DNA of 64,000 bases from RPQJ01 sp963696545. GTDB taxonomy: Bacteria > Pseudomonadota > Gammaproteobacteria > Steroidobacterales > Steroidobacteraceae. The stretch's first letter is position 1. The number at the start of each line of letters is the position of its first letter. Position numbers and translations under genes: made by a program. The DNA lies in assembly GCA_963696545.1 (NCBI GenBank), contig CAVOKQ010000012.1, forward strand, positions 1-64,000, in the 5' to 3' direction. Below, piece after piece: positions 27,204 to 35,582 of the stretch. The notes beneath the pieces are model-generated. The model did not search any database and had not been told where the DNA came from. It saw nothing but the letters and a program-made list of their open reading frames with translations.

Positions 27204-28441
27204 GCGGACCGGCCCTCGGCGTCACGCCAGCGTTGGATGCGGGAAAAGAACAACTCGGTGAATTCGTCGATCTCGTGCGCCGGAAAGAGCGCGGTGACCT
27301 TCTTGCGCACCGCGTCCTTCGCGGCCGCCGTGCCGAAGAACTCGTGCGCGACCTCGTCGAGATGCGCGAGGTGCCGCGCGCAGAACTCCTCGAAGTGATC
27401 CGCGTCGAAGTGCTGCCGTGCGAGCAGCGCGTAACGGCGCAGCTTCTCGCGCTCCGGCAGGTCCTGTGACGCGATCTCGAAGAACGGTTCCCAGTCGAGG
27501 TTGCGGCACACGCGCCGCTTCATCGCGGCGCAGAAGATCGCCCAGCGCAGGTTCGCCTTGATGAGCCAGGGGAAGTGGTAGTGCAGCGAAGTGACCTGCG
27601 AGTCGGGGCACGCGTTCGCGAAGTCGATCGGGTACCAGCGGCCGCCCTTCAACAGTGCCTCGCACGAGTTGAAGTCCCAGCCGAAGAACGCGTTGATCGT
27701 GAGCGTGATGTCCTCGAGCTCGGACTGCAGTTGCGGCGTGAGGAATCCCCGGTCCATCCGGTAGCGGTCGTGCAGCGGCGCGCCCGGGTCGTAGTTCACG
27801 GCGCGCGTCTGCGGGCCGAGGCCGATGCAGCGCACGAAGAACTCGTAGGGGATCACCGCGGCCTGCAGGTGCATGATCTTCGTGCCGCTCGCATCGTACG
27901 CCGCACGCAGCTGCGCCTCGTCGTCGATCTTCGACACGCCGACCCAGCCGCCGCCGTCGTACGGCTTCATGAACATCGGGTAGCCGAGCCTGGCGCCGAT
28001 CTGGCCGAGGTCGAAGTGCTGCGCATAGCGCGCGAGCGTCGGCTGCAGGTCCGCGGTCTGCTCGTAAGCTTTCGGCGGCACCATCCACGTGTCCGGCACG
28101 CCGAGGCCGAGCCGCATCATCGCGCAATACGTCGTGTGCTTCTCGTTCGACTGTATCGACCACGGGTTGTTGAACACATAGGTGTCGTTCAGCACTACGG
28201 CCTTCTTGATCCACTCGCGGCTCGTGTTGTACCAGTGCGTGAGCCGGTCGATCACCAGGTCGTACCGCACCGGCTGGCGCAGGTCGAAAGGCTCGATCGT
28301 GACGCGACTCACGTCGAAGCCGAGCGTGTCGCCCTCGTGCGGGATCGAGAGCTGCAGCCTGCCGAGGATTTCCTCGAAACAGATCGGCCAGCATATGTCG
28401 GCGCCCAGCGAAAGGCCGATGCGGCGTGTGACTTGGGCCAC
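27200..28441 (-). CDS. ATP-grasp fold enzyme of unknown substrate (operon gene 3)
   Basis: A 413-residue protein with an ATP-grasp layout: an N-terminal pre-ATP-grasp domain, the central GYPMFMKPYDGGGWVGVSKI strand-loop in which K and the Gly-rich loop bind ATP, and a C-terminal metal-binding part around WDFNSCEALLKGGRWYPIDF. Family members ligate a carboxylate to an amine or thiol through an acyl-phosphate. The substrate is not readable. The C-terminal 130 residues are helical and not typical of D-Ala-D-Ala ligase or carboxylase subunits. It overlaps the downstream esterase by 4 nt and starts 27 nt after the other esterase, so it is the probable biosynthetic core of this operon. Confidence 0.8.
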   Translation of the reverse strand: MAQVTRRIGLSLGADICWPICFEEILGRLQLSIPHEGDTLGFDVSRVTIEPFDLRQPVRYDLVIDRLTHWYNTSREWIKKAVVLNDTYVFNNPWSIQSNEKHTTYCAMMRLGLGVPDTWMVPPKAYEQTADLQPTLARYAQHFDLGQIGARLGYPMFMKPYDGGGWVGVSKIDDEAQLRAAYDASGTKIMHLQAAVIPYEFFVRCIGLGPQTRAVNYDPGAPLHDRYRMDRGFLTPQLQSELEDITLTINAFFGWDFNSCEALLKGGRWYPIDFANACPDSQVTSLHYHFPWLIKANLRWAIFCAAMKRRVCRNLDWEPFFEIASQDLPEREKLRRYALLARQHFDADHFEEFCARHLAHLDEVAHEFFGTAAAKDAVRKKVTALFPAHEIDEFTELFFSRIQRWRDAEGRSA

Positions 28442-28468
28442 GGTGTCTCCTTCAGGCGCCCGTTCGGG

Positions 28469-29563
28469 TCATTCGTAGATCATCCACAGCGGTCCGGGGA
28501 ACAGCCAGGTGAGCGCGGATTGCAGCCGGTCACGCCAGTTCTCCCAGTTGTGGCCGTCGCGGACTTCCTCGTAGCGTACCTCAATGCCGTGGTGGCGCAG
28601 CAGCGGCACCAGGCTGCGGTTCTCGTAGATCAGCGACTCGTAGATGCCGCAGGAAAGGTACATGCGCTCGGCGGGCCGGCCGGGACGGCGGCGGAACTCA
28701 TTGACGAAGCGGGCCACCGGGTCGAACGTCGCCGTCCGCCGGTGGTGGCCGATGTCCGCGAACGCGAACGAGCCGGATTGCAGCGCGAGGCGACCGAACG
28801 CGCCCGGGTGACGCCACGCGGCGTGCAGCGACGCGACCGCGCCGAAGCTCGCACCCATCAGCCCGCGTGCCGCCGGGTTGCGGTGCAGCGGGAACGAATG
28901 CTGCAGCAGGTCCGGGATCTCCTGCGCGACGAACCGGGCGTGTCCGTCGTGGCCGGCGTATTCGGTGAGGCGGTCCGGCGACTGGGTGAATGCGGCGATC
29001 AGTGGCGGAATCTCGAGCCGGTGGATCAGGTTGTCGAGCACGACCTGCAGGTCCGCGTAGCGCAGATAGTCAAACCCGTCGTGCACCACCAGCAGCGGAT
29101 AGTGACGGCTGCGGCGGAACCGTGCGGGAACGTAGACGCCTACCCGGCGCTCATCACAGAGCGCCACGCTGTGCACCGTGATCTCCTCGATCGTGCCGGC
29201 GCGCGCCTGCACGTCGCCGAGCGTCCATTCCGGCCGCACGTAGCCGTGGCCCTGCGCGACCGAGTTCGCGCCGAACGGATCCGACGCCCGCAGCGGGTTC
29301 AGCGGATCGAGAATCCACCCCTCGTGTCCGTCGCGGACGACCTCGAACTTGTACTCGATCCTGGAGTTCTCGGGCAACTCGACACGCAGCACCCAGAGAT
29401 CCATGTCGCCGACGCGCTCGAACGGCTGCGACGCCGGGAGCCCGTGGATCCAGAGGCGCAGGTACACAGCGTCCGCCTCGCCGCGATAGACGAACGTGAC
29501 GCCGCCGGGGTCCACGATCGGTGAACGCGCCGCGGTCGCGAATACTTCGACGTCGGAGGTCAT
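28469..29563 (-). CDS. Esterase with N-terminal early-set domain, enterochelin-esterase-like (operon gene 2)
   Basis: A 364-residue two-domain protein. Residues about 15-110 form a beta-sandwich with the pattern VTFVYRGEADAVYLRLW to FEVVRDGHEGWILDPLNP, as in the N-terminal domain of enterochelin esterases. Residues about 130-364 form an alpha/beta hydrolase with nucleophile Ser239 in MGASFGAVAS and catalytic His338 in RDGHNWENW. No signal peptide is present. The ATG at 29563 overlaps the upstream S51-like stop (ATGA), which decides the start over an ATG 84 nt further up. No siderophore genes are near, so a Fes role is unlikely; hydrolysis of a product of the neighbouring ATP-grasp enzyme is inference. 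Confidence 0.85.
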   Translation of the reverse strand: MTSDVEVFATAARSPIVDPGGVTFVYRGEADAVYLRLWIHGLPASQPFERVGDMDLWVLRVELPENSRIEYKFEVVRDGHEGWILDPLNPLRASDPFGANSVAQGHGYVRPEWTLGDVQARAGTIEEITVHSVALCDERRVGVYVPARFRRSRHYPLLVVHDGFDYLRYADLQVVLDNLIHRLEIPPLIAAFTQSPDRLTEYAGHDGHARFVAQEIPDLLQHSFPLHRNPAARGLMGASFGAVASLHAAWRHPGAFGRLALQSGSFAFADIGHHRRTATFDPVARFVNEFRRRPGRPAERMYLSCGIYESLIYENRSLVPLLRHHGIEVRYEEVRDGHNWENWRDRLQSALTWLFPGPLWMIYE

Positions 29564-30504
29564 CGCGCCGACTCCGCAGGCACCGTGCGTCCGGTGCGCA
29601 TCAACCGCAGCGACTGCACGCAGTGCCGCAACCGGCCACGGTGCCAATGCAGCAGCGTGCCGTCATCGAGCGTCAGGCACGCGGCCGGGCTCAGTCGGCG
29701 GGCCAGCAGCGCCACGCGCGTCGGATCGTCGAGCGCGAGCCGTGAGGACGCATGCGGCAGGAACACGGCGCCGCGAACCAGGCCGAGGCCTGCCTCGAAA
29801 ATCTCGGCATTGCCGGCACCCTGCGGCGGGTGGTCGTGGAACAGCAGCACGCGTTCCGAGATCGCCATTGCGCCCGCGGACCAGGCGACGACCGGCCGGG
29901 TCCTGAGCAGGCGCTCGAGCCCGAACAATCGCAGCCGGTTCAGCAGCACTGCTACGTGGCCGCCCGCGACGAAGATCGTGTGGGATTGCTCGACTACGTG
30001 CGCGAGCTCATCGAACTGGCGCGCAAGGACAACACGCTTCGCAGCGGACCACTCGGCATCGTGGCGCGCATGCAGCCGCGCGATCGTGCGCAGGTGCTCG
30101 GCGTCCAGCCTCCGGATTGCTGCCACCGCGGCGCGACGGGCATTGCGCATCAGTTCCGACGGGTCTGCCGCGGCGAACAGCTCACGGGCCGCCGCCTTCG
30201 CGTGGCCGAGGCGCACCCGATACAGCTCCTGCAGCGCCCGCAGCTCGCCTTGCCGGCGGCGGTGGGCTTCGTGCAGGGCCGGGTCCTGCGTGAAGGCCGC
30301 CTCGGCGCGTTCGTACAGCCGCAGGTCCCGCACGGGCTGGCCGAGGTGGTCCTCGAGCGCGCCGAGTTCGCCCTCGCGTTCCTGCCAGCCAGCCGTGATC
30401 GCGGCGACCGGTCCCTGGAGCCCGGCGAGGGCGAGGGCATCGCGAATGTTGGGGGCGCGGTACTGCGGGCCCAGGATCAGCACGTCGGCCATGTGGCCGG
30501 ACAT
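29560..30504 (-). CDS. S51 peptidase E/cyanophycinase-like protein with helical insertion (operon gene 1)
   Basis: A 314-residue protein. The C-terminal half matches the peptidase S51/class-I amidotransferase-like fold: IFVAGGHVAVLLNRLRLFGL corresponds to the GGNxxxLL segment of peptidase E, and VVAWSAGAMAIS carries the nucleophile Ser209. The first 40 residues form the opening strand (ADVLILGPQYRAPNI). Residues 40-170 are a charged, largely helical insertion that ordinary peptidase E lacks. S51 enzymes cut Asp- or beta-Asp-containing peptides. It is the first gene of the operon and is divergent from the cyclophilin gene (62 bp). ATG starts at 30504 and 30492 are both possible. Confidence 0.75.
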   Translation of the reverse strand: MSGHMADVLILGPQYRAPNIRDALALAGLQGPVAAITAGWQEREGELGALEDHLGQPVRDLRLYERAEAAFTQDPALHEAHRRRQGELRALQELYRVRLGHAKAAARELFAAADPSELMRNARRAAVAAIRRLDAEHLRTIARLHARHDAEWSAAKRVVLARQFDELAHVVEQSHTIFVAGGHVAVLLNRLRLFGLERLLRTRPVVAWSAGAMAISERVLLFHDHPPQGAGNAEIFEAGLGLVRGAVFLPHASSRLALDDPTRVALLARRLSPAACLTLDDGTLLHWHRGRLRHCVQSLRLMRTGRTVPAESAR

Positions 30505-30566
30505 TAGCCGAAGCTGCCGGTGCTGGATACCATGGTCATCCGACGCTTGCCGGGGGAACGTTTTTC

Positions 30567-31490
30567 ATGTCTCGCAACAGCAACGGGCGCCGCCCGATGG
30601 TCAGAGGGGGCTTGATCGCCGCTGCGGCATTCTGGCTGGCCGGCAGCGCATCGTCGGCCGACGCGGCGAAGCCGCCGACGATGGCCGAAGTGCTGGCCGC
30701 GTCCAAGCCGTCCGACTGGCGGCCGCTCGACCCGGAGAACACGCTGTACGTGCAGCTCGCGACGGGCCGGGTCGTAATCGAGCTCGCGCCCGCATTCGCG
30801 CCCGAGCACGTCGCGAACATCCGCATGCTGGCGCGGCAGGGCTATTTCGACGGCCTGCCGATCATCCGCTCGCAGGAGAACTACGTGGTCCAGTGGGGCG
30901 ACCCGGACGGCAAGCGGGACCTCGGCAAGGCGCGCGCCACGCTGCCGCCCGAGTTCACCGTGCCGTTGACCGCGTCACTGCCGTTCACGCGCCTGCCCGA
31001 CGTCGACGGCTATGCGCCCGAGGTCGGCTTCTCCGGCGGTTTTCCGGCCGGCCGCGATCCGAAGACACGACAGGCGTGGCTCGCGCATTGCTACTCGATG
31101 GTCGGCGCCGGGCGGGGAAACGAAGTGGACAGCGGCAACGGCGCCGAACTGTACGTGGTCATCGGTCACGCACCGCGGCACCTCGACCGGAACATTGCGC
31201 TCGTGGGCCGGGTGGTGCAGGGCATGGAACTGCTGTCGACGTTGCCTCGTGGCACCGGGCCGCTCGGGTTCTACGAGAAGCCGGACCAGTACGTGCCGAT
31301 CCGAAGTGCGCGTGTCGCGGCCGACGTGCCGGCCGCCGAGCGGAGCCGGCTCGAAGTGATCCGCACCGACACGCCGACTTTCGCGGCGCTGGTCGAGAGC
31401 CGGCGCAACCGGCGGGACGACTGGTACAAGGTGCCGGCGGGGCACGTCGAACTCTGCAACGTGCCGATCGTCGTTCGCCCACAGCCCTGA
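30567..31490 (+). CDS. Exported cyclophilin-type peptidyl-prolyl isomerase
   Basis: A 307-residue protein with a signal peptide (RGGLIAAAAFWLAG, cleavage near SSADA) and a cyclophilin domain. Landmarks are TLYVQLATGRVVIELAP, ANIRMLARQGYFDGLPIIRSQENYVVQWGDP, and the later YSMVGAGRGNEVDSGNGAELYVVIGHAPRHLDRNIALVGRV arranged over two strands. Some residues differ from the classical cyclophilin core (RSQ in place of RVI, ELYVVIG for FFI), so catalytic strength is uncertain. It probably assists folding in the periplasm. It is divergent from the S51/ATP-grasp operon. Confidence 0.88.
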   Translation: MSRNSNGRRPMVRGGLIAAAAFWLAGSASSADAAKPPTMAEVLAASKPSDWRPLDPENTLYVQLATGRVVIELAPAFAPEHVANIRMLARQGYFDGLPIIRSQENYVVQWGDPDGKRDLGKARATLPPEFTVPLTASLPFTRLPDVDGYAPEVGFSGGFPAGRDPKTRQAWLAHCYSMVGAGRGNEVDSGNGAELYVVIGHAPRHLDRNIALVGRVVQGMELLSTLPRGTGPLGFYEKPDQYVPIRSARVAADVPAAERSRLEVIRTDTPTFAALVESRRNRRDDWYKVPAGHVELCNVPIVVRPQP

Positions 31491-31601
31491 TTATTTTGCG
31501 GTGCAGCAGCGCGACTGCCGCTACGGCGTGACACGAATTCCCGATTGCAGCCGGCCACGGAACGAGGCAACTTGCGGGGTACAGACCAAGGGGGAATCGT
31601 C

Positions 31602-33311
31602 ATGGAACGTTTCTGGCTGAAGAACTACCCGCCGGGCGTGCCCGCGGACATCGACGTGTCGCAGTACTCGTCGCTCGTGCAACTGATGGAGGAGGCTTTC
31701 GCGAAGTATTCCGGTCGCAACGCGTATGCGTTCATGGACCGCTACTACACGTTCGCGGACATCGACCGTTACTCGAAGGCACTCGGCGCGTGGCTGCAGG
31801 GACGCGGGCTGAAGCGCGGTGCGCGCGTCGCGATCATGATGCCGAACGTCGTGCAGTACCCGATCGCCGTGGCGGGCATCCTGCGCGCCGGCTACATCGT
31901 CGTGAACGTCAATCCGCTGTACACGCCACGCGAGCTCGAGCACCAGCTGAAGGACTCGGGCGCCGAGGCGATCATCATCCTCGAGAATTTCTGCACCACG
32001 CTGCAGCAGGTGATCGCGAAGACGCCGGTGAAGCATGTGCTCGTGGCGTCGATGGGCGAGATGCTCGGCTTCCCGAAGGGCATCATCGTCAACCTCGTCG
32101 TGCGGCGCGTGAAGAAAATGGTGCCGGAGTACTCGCTGCCAGGGCACGTGCGCTTCGTCGATGCCCTCGACGAGGGCGCGCGCGGCAAGCTCTCCCCGGT
32201 GGAACTCGGCCCGTCGGACGTCGCATTCCTGCAGTACACCGGCGGCACGACCGGCGTGTCGAAGGGCGCGACGCTGACACACAGCAACCTGGTTGCGAAC
32301 GTGCTGCAACTCGAGGCCTGGACCGCACCGTCGCTGAACGACACGAGCCGCGGCCCGGTGCCGGAGCAGTATGTCTACGTCTGTGCGCTGCCGCTGTACC
32401 ACGTATTCGCGCTCACGGTGAACTGCCTCGGCGGCATGCGCCTCGGCGCGCTGAACGTGCTGATCGCGAACCCGCGCGACATGGCGGGCTTCATCAAGGA
32501 GCTCGGCAAGTACAAGTTCAACGTGATCCCTGGCGTCAACACGCTGTACAACGGGCTCGCCGAGAACCCGGAGTTCCGCAAGCTCGACTTCTCGAGCCTG
32601 CGCATTGCGAACGGTGGCGGCATGGCGGTGCAGCGCGCGGTGTCGGACAAGTGGCGCTCGATCACCGGCGTGCCGATCATCGAGGGCTACGGCCTGTCCG
32701 AGACCTCGCCGGTCGCGACCTGCAACCCGATCAACGTCGCCGATTACACGGGCACGATCGGCTTGCCGGTTTCGAGCACCGAGATCGAAATCCTCGACGA
32801 CGCCGGACAGCCCGTGCCGCTCGGCGAGGCGGGCGAGATCGCCATCCGTGGACCTCAAGTGATGGCTGGCTACTGGCAGCGTCCCGACGAGACCGCGAAG
32901 GTCATGACGCCCGACCGCTTCTTCAAGTCGGGCGACATCGGGATCATGGACGAGCGCGGTTACACGAAGATCGTCGATCGCAAGAAGGACATGGTGATTG
33001 TGTCCGGCTTCAACGTGTACCCGAATGAGGTCGAGGGCGTCGTCGCGACGCACCCGGGCGTGCTCGAGTGCGCGGTGGTCGGCGTGCCTGACGAAAAGTC
33101 CGGTGAAGCGGTCAAGGTGTTCGTCGTGCGCAAGGATCCGGCGCTCACAGAAGCGGACCTGATGGATTACTGCAAGCAGCACCTGACGGGCTACAAGAAG
33201 CCGAAGTACATCGAGTTCCGCGACGACCTGCCGAAGTCGAACGTGGGCAAGATCCTGCGGCGCGAGTTGCGTGACTCGGCGAAGCCGGTGGTGCAGGCGA
33301 AGAGCGCCTAG
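31602..33311 (+). CDS. fadD: Long-chain fatty acid-CoA ligase
   Basis: A 569-residue AMP-forming acyl-CoA synthetase that activates fatty acids to acyl-CoA for beta-oxidation. The AMP-binding motif YTGGTTGVSKGATLTH starts at residue 212. GYGLSETSP and the hinge DRKKDMVIVSGFNVYPNEVE are intact, as is the C-terminal catalytic lysine region LPKSNVGKILRRELR. The N-terminus MERFWLKNYPPGVPADID is the usual FadD opening. The ATG at 31602 follows an AAGGGGGAA ribosome site, which rules out the ATG 57 nt upstream. A conserved palindromic element follows the gene. Confidence 0.95.
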   Translation: MERFWLKNYPPGVPADIDVSQYSSLVQLMEEAFAKYSGRNAYAFMDRYYTFADIDRYSKALGAWLQGRGLKRGARVAIMMPNVVQYPIAVAGILRAGYIVVNVNPLYTPRELEHQLKDSGAEAIIILENFCTTLQQVIAKTPVKHVLVASMGEMLGFPKGIIVNLVVRRVKKMVPEYSLPGHVRFVDALDEGARGKLSPVELGPSDVAFLQYTGGTTGVSKGATLTHSNLVANVLQLEAWTAPSLNDTSRGPVPEQYVYVCALPLYHVFALTVNCLGGMRLGALNVLIANPRDMAGFIKELGKYKFNVIPGVNTLYNGLAENPEFRKLDFSSLRIANGGGMAVQRAVSDKWRSITGVPIIEGYGLSETSPVATCNPINVADYTGTIGLPVSSTEIEILDDAGQPVPLGEAGEIAIRGPQVMAGYWQRPDETAKVMTPDRFFKSGDIGIMDERGYTKIVDRKKDMVIVSGFNVYPNEVEGVVATHPGVLECAVVGVPDEKSGEAVKVFVVRKDPALTEADLMDYCKQHLTGYKKPKYIEFRDDLPKSNVGKILRRELRDSAKPVVQAKSA

Positions 33312-33337
33312 CGCTGTTCAGCGGTGCTCCGTAGCCC

Positions 33338-33454
33338 GGGCGAGTATGTTCCGGGCTGTCCAGGCAGGGACGCCGTGAAGCCATCCGTGGCGGCTCGCAC
33401 GCGGCGTCCATGCCGCGTGACGCCCTGCCCGGACAGCCCGGAACATCCTCGCCC
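33338..33454 (+). repeat. Palindromic element copy A (locus-specific arms, 53-nt core)
   Basis: Arms 33338-33369 and 33423-33454 are inverted repeats with 30 of 32 positions paired. They enclose a 53-nt core at 33370-33422. The core folds into two hairpins: a 4-bp stem with a TCCG loop (about 33380-33391) and an 8-bp stem with a GTCCAT loop (about 33399-33420). The core is in + orientation directly after fadD, so it forms the 3' end of that transcript. The core matches copies B, C, D and E; the arms do not match theirs, apart from a 13-nt stretch shared with copy E. Confidence 0.9.
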
Positions 33455-33573
33455 TGCAACGGATGCACATTGAATCGGCGCAGAAGCTTTTCGCCAGTCG
33501 TTCGTCGAGCTGGCGCGCAGATGCCGCATGCAGCCAAATAGGGTGACTCGACCCGCTGTCACCGTCGTGTTCG

Positions 33574-33703
33574 GCGTGGCTGTTCGGGGGTCGGGGTCTG
33601 CGAGTGACGGGGCGTTGCGCCGCATGGACGCGGCGCACGAGCCCCCATGGACGGGTTTACGGCGTCCCCGTCACTCGAGGACCCCGACCCCGAACAGCCA
33701 CGC
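33574..33703 (-). repeat. Palindromic element copy B (53-nt core in reverse orientation)
   Basis: Arms 33574-33612 (39 nt) and 33666-33703 (38 nt) pair along their whole length except for one bulged G and a 2-nt mismatch. The core at 33613-33665 is again 53 nt and, read on the - strand, aligns with copy A from end to end. It is oriented with the enoyl-CoA hydratase gene that ends at 33724. The 119 bp between copies A and B contain no gene that I can support. Confidence 0.9.
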
Positions 33704-33723
33704 TTGATACCGAGCGACAGCGA

Positions 33724-34555
33724 TCAGCGCCCCTTGAACTCCGGCTTGCGCCGCTGGATGAACGCGTTCATCGCCTCGCCGAGATCATCCGAGTGCAGGA
33801 ACGCGGCGTTCCACAGCGCGACGTAATCGAGCTCGGCAGCCACCTCGCGGCGGCGCGAAGCCCCAAGCACCTGCTTCGAGCCCTGCACGGCGAGCGGCGA
33901 GTTCGCCGCAATCTCCTGCGCGAGGGCCTGCGCGCGCTCGTGCAGCGTGCCGACGTCCGGCAGCACGTCGTTCACCAGTCCTATCGCGAGCGCGCGCGCG
34001 GCGTCGATGTCGCATCCGGTGAAGATCAGTTCGCGGGCCGGGCCATCGCCGATCACGCGCGGCAGGCGCTGCAACGTCCCGACGTCCGCGACCATCGCGA
34101 TCCGCGTCTCGCGCACCGAGAACTTCGCCTCCGCGGCCGCGAGCCGGATGTCGCAGGCCGTGATCAGGTCCATGCCGGCGCCGATGCAAGCTCCGTGCAC
34201 GGCCGCGATCACCGGCTTGTTCGTGTCCGCAAGGCTGCTCACCGTGTGCTGGTAGCGCCGGATGTCCTCGAGCAGCGCCAGGCGCTTGCCGACGACCGAT
34301 TCGCCGCGGCCGGAAAGCGAGCCGCCGCCGGCGAGCCCGGGCGCGTGGTCCATCAGGTCGATACCCGCGCAGAAGGCCTTGCCGCGGCCCGCGAGCACGA
34401 TGACACGCACCTCGGGATCCGCATCGAGCGCAAGCGACTGCGTCCGGGATCGACTTCCACAGCCCCCGGTGCAGTGCGTTCAGCTTCTCGGGCCTGTCGA
34501 GCCACAGTGTCGCGACGCTGCCGGCTCGCTCGATCGATAGGTTTTCGAAGGTCAT
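33724..34555 (-). pseudogene. Enoyl-CoA hydratase/isomerase, one frameshift
   Basis: Crotonase-family enzyme. The N-terminal part (MTFENLSIERAGSVATLWLDRPEKLNALH) starts at the ATG at 34555 and reads to about 34437. The frame then shifts and continues as LDADPEVRVIVLAGRGKAFCAGID and onward to FIQRRKPEFKGR. CoA-binding segments AFCAGIDL and HGACIGAGMDLITACDIRLA are intact, as is RETRIAMVADVGTLQRLP, where Asp replaces the usual second glutamate as in delta3,5-delta2,4-dienoyl-CoA isomerases. A single indel explains the break. It converges on fadD with two palindromic elements between, and an SDR gene lies just upstream on the same strand. Confidence 0.85.
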
Positions 34556-34601
34556 CGTTGTTCTCTGCGGGAAGGACGAATCCGGTCGGTAGCGCCGCGC
34601 G

Positions 34602-35437
34602 TCACAAAGCGCTGCGCATGCTCGCGGCACGCCGGGCGATGCTGAGCACGCCGCGCAGCAGCGAGTCGGTGGTGCCGGGCGTAAGCGCCGCCAACTTCTC
34701 GAGCAGCGCCGTTCCGGGCGGGACCGCGATTTCCGTGAGCCTGAAGCGGAGCGCGAGGAAGATGCACTGCACGACCCACGACGGCGGCATGTTGAGTTGC
34801 GCGGGCCAGGACATTTCCACGAGCGGGTCGCGCTGCGCGCTGGTCGCGAGCGGCGTGTCGACGACGCCGGGCATCACCAGCGCCACGTGGATGTCGTTCG
34901 GCGCCGATCTCCATGCCGCAGCGCCTCGGTCAGCCCGACGAGCGCGAATTTCGTGGCGCAGTAGCCTCCGAGCGGCGAGAACCCGCGACGTCCCGCGAGC
35001 GACGCGACGTTGACGATCTGGCCGCGCCCCTGCTTGCGCATGACTTTCAGCGCCTGCTGCATGACGTGCATCGCGCCGAACAGGTTGACGTCGAGCATCG
35101 CCTGAAGGTCGGCGTCGCGGGTTGCCTCGACCGTGGACGGGATCATCACGCCCGCGTTGTTCACGACGACGTCGACTGATCCGAAGCGCTTGACCGCCTT
35201 GCCGAAGCAGGCCGCGACGGCCGCGCGATCCGCCACATCGGTCGCGCAGACCAGCGTTGTGGCGCCGAGCTTGCGCGCTTGCGCGGCGACTTCCGCCAGC
35301 ACCTTCGCGCGGCGCGCGACCAGCACCAGGTTCGCGCCGGCGCCGGCAAACGCGAGTGCGACCTCGCGGCCGATGCCGCTCGACGCGCCGGTGACGAGCA
35401 CCGTGCGGTCCCGAAACGGTGGGCTGGATCGTGGCAT
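34602..35437 (-). pseudogene. Short-chain dehydrogenase/reductase (SDR), one frameshift
   Basis: Classical SDR with the NAD(P)-binding TGASSGIG (residues 16-23), NNAGV, the active-site Ser in VNVASLAGRRG and the YxxxK pair in GGYCATKFAL. The first frame ends shortly after LTEALRH near 34905. The next piece, in another frame, resumes with APNDIHVALVMPGVVDTP and runs to the stop at 34602. One missing base accounts for this. The upstream frame starts at the ATG at 35437. The gene lies 46 bp upstream of the enoyl-CoA hydratase gene and may form a lipid-oxidation pair with it. The substrate is unknown. Confidence 0.85.
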
Positions 35438-35515
35438 GGCTGTGCTTCCGTGAAACCAGCGTCCAGATTACCCGCTCGGGCGGGCGGAGGTCATCGTCGG
35501 CGGGTGTTCACCAAT

Positions 35516-35548
35516 GAAAAACCCCCGCCGACGGCTGCCGGCGGGGGT
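35516..35548 (-). terminator. Intrinsic terminator of ald
   Basis: A 10-bp GC stem (35521-35530 with 35539-35548) with an 8-nt loop is followed on the - strand by a run of five T (35516-35520). It lies 35 bp after the ald stop. Confidence 0.85.
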
Positions 35549-35582
35549 CGCGCGGGAAGACTCCGGCCCGCGAGCGAGCGCG

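Noticed and set aside
28469..29563. Calling the esterase a true enterochelin esterase (Fes)
   Set aside because: No siderophore synthesis or iron-uptake gene is nearby and no Fur-like box was seen. The fold is shared by many esterases.
29560..30504. Calling the operon a cyanophycin degradation/synthesis system
   Set aside because: The ATP-grasp protein is about 413 residues and lacks the Mur-ligase half of cyanophycin synthetase. The S51 similarity alone does not establish cyanophycin cleavage.
33338..33703. Interpreting the palindromic elements as a CRISPR array or transposon ends
   Set aside because: There are no regular spacers, no cas genes and no transposase. Copies are dispersed, the core is palindromic, and no target-site duplication outside the arms was seen.
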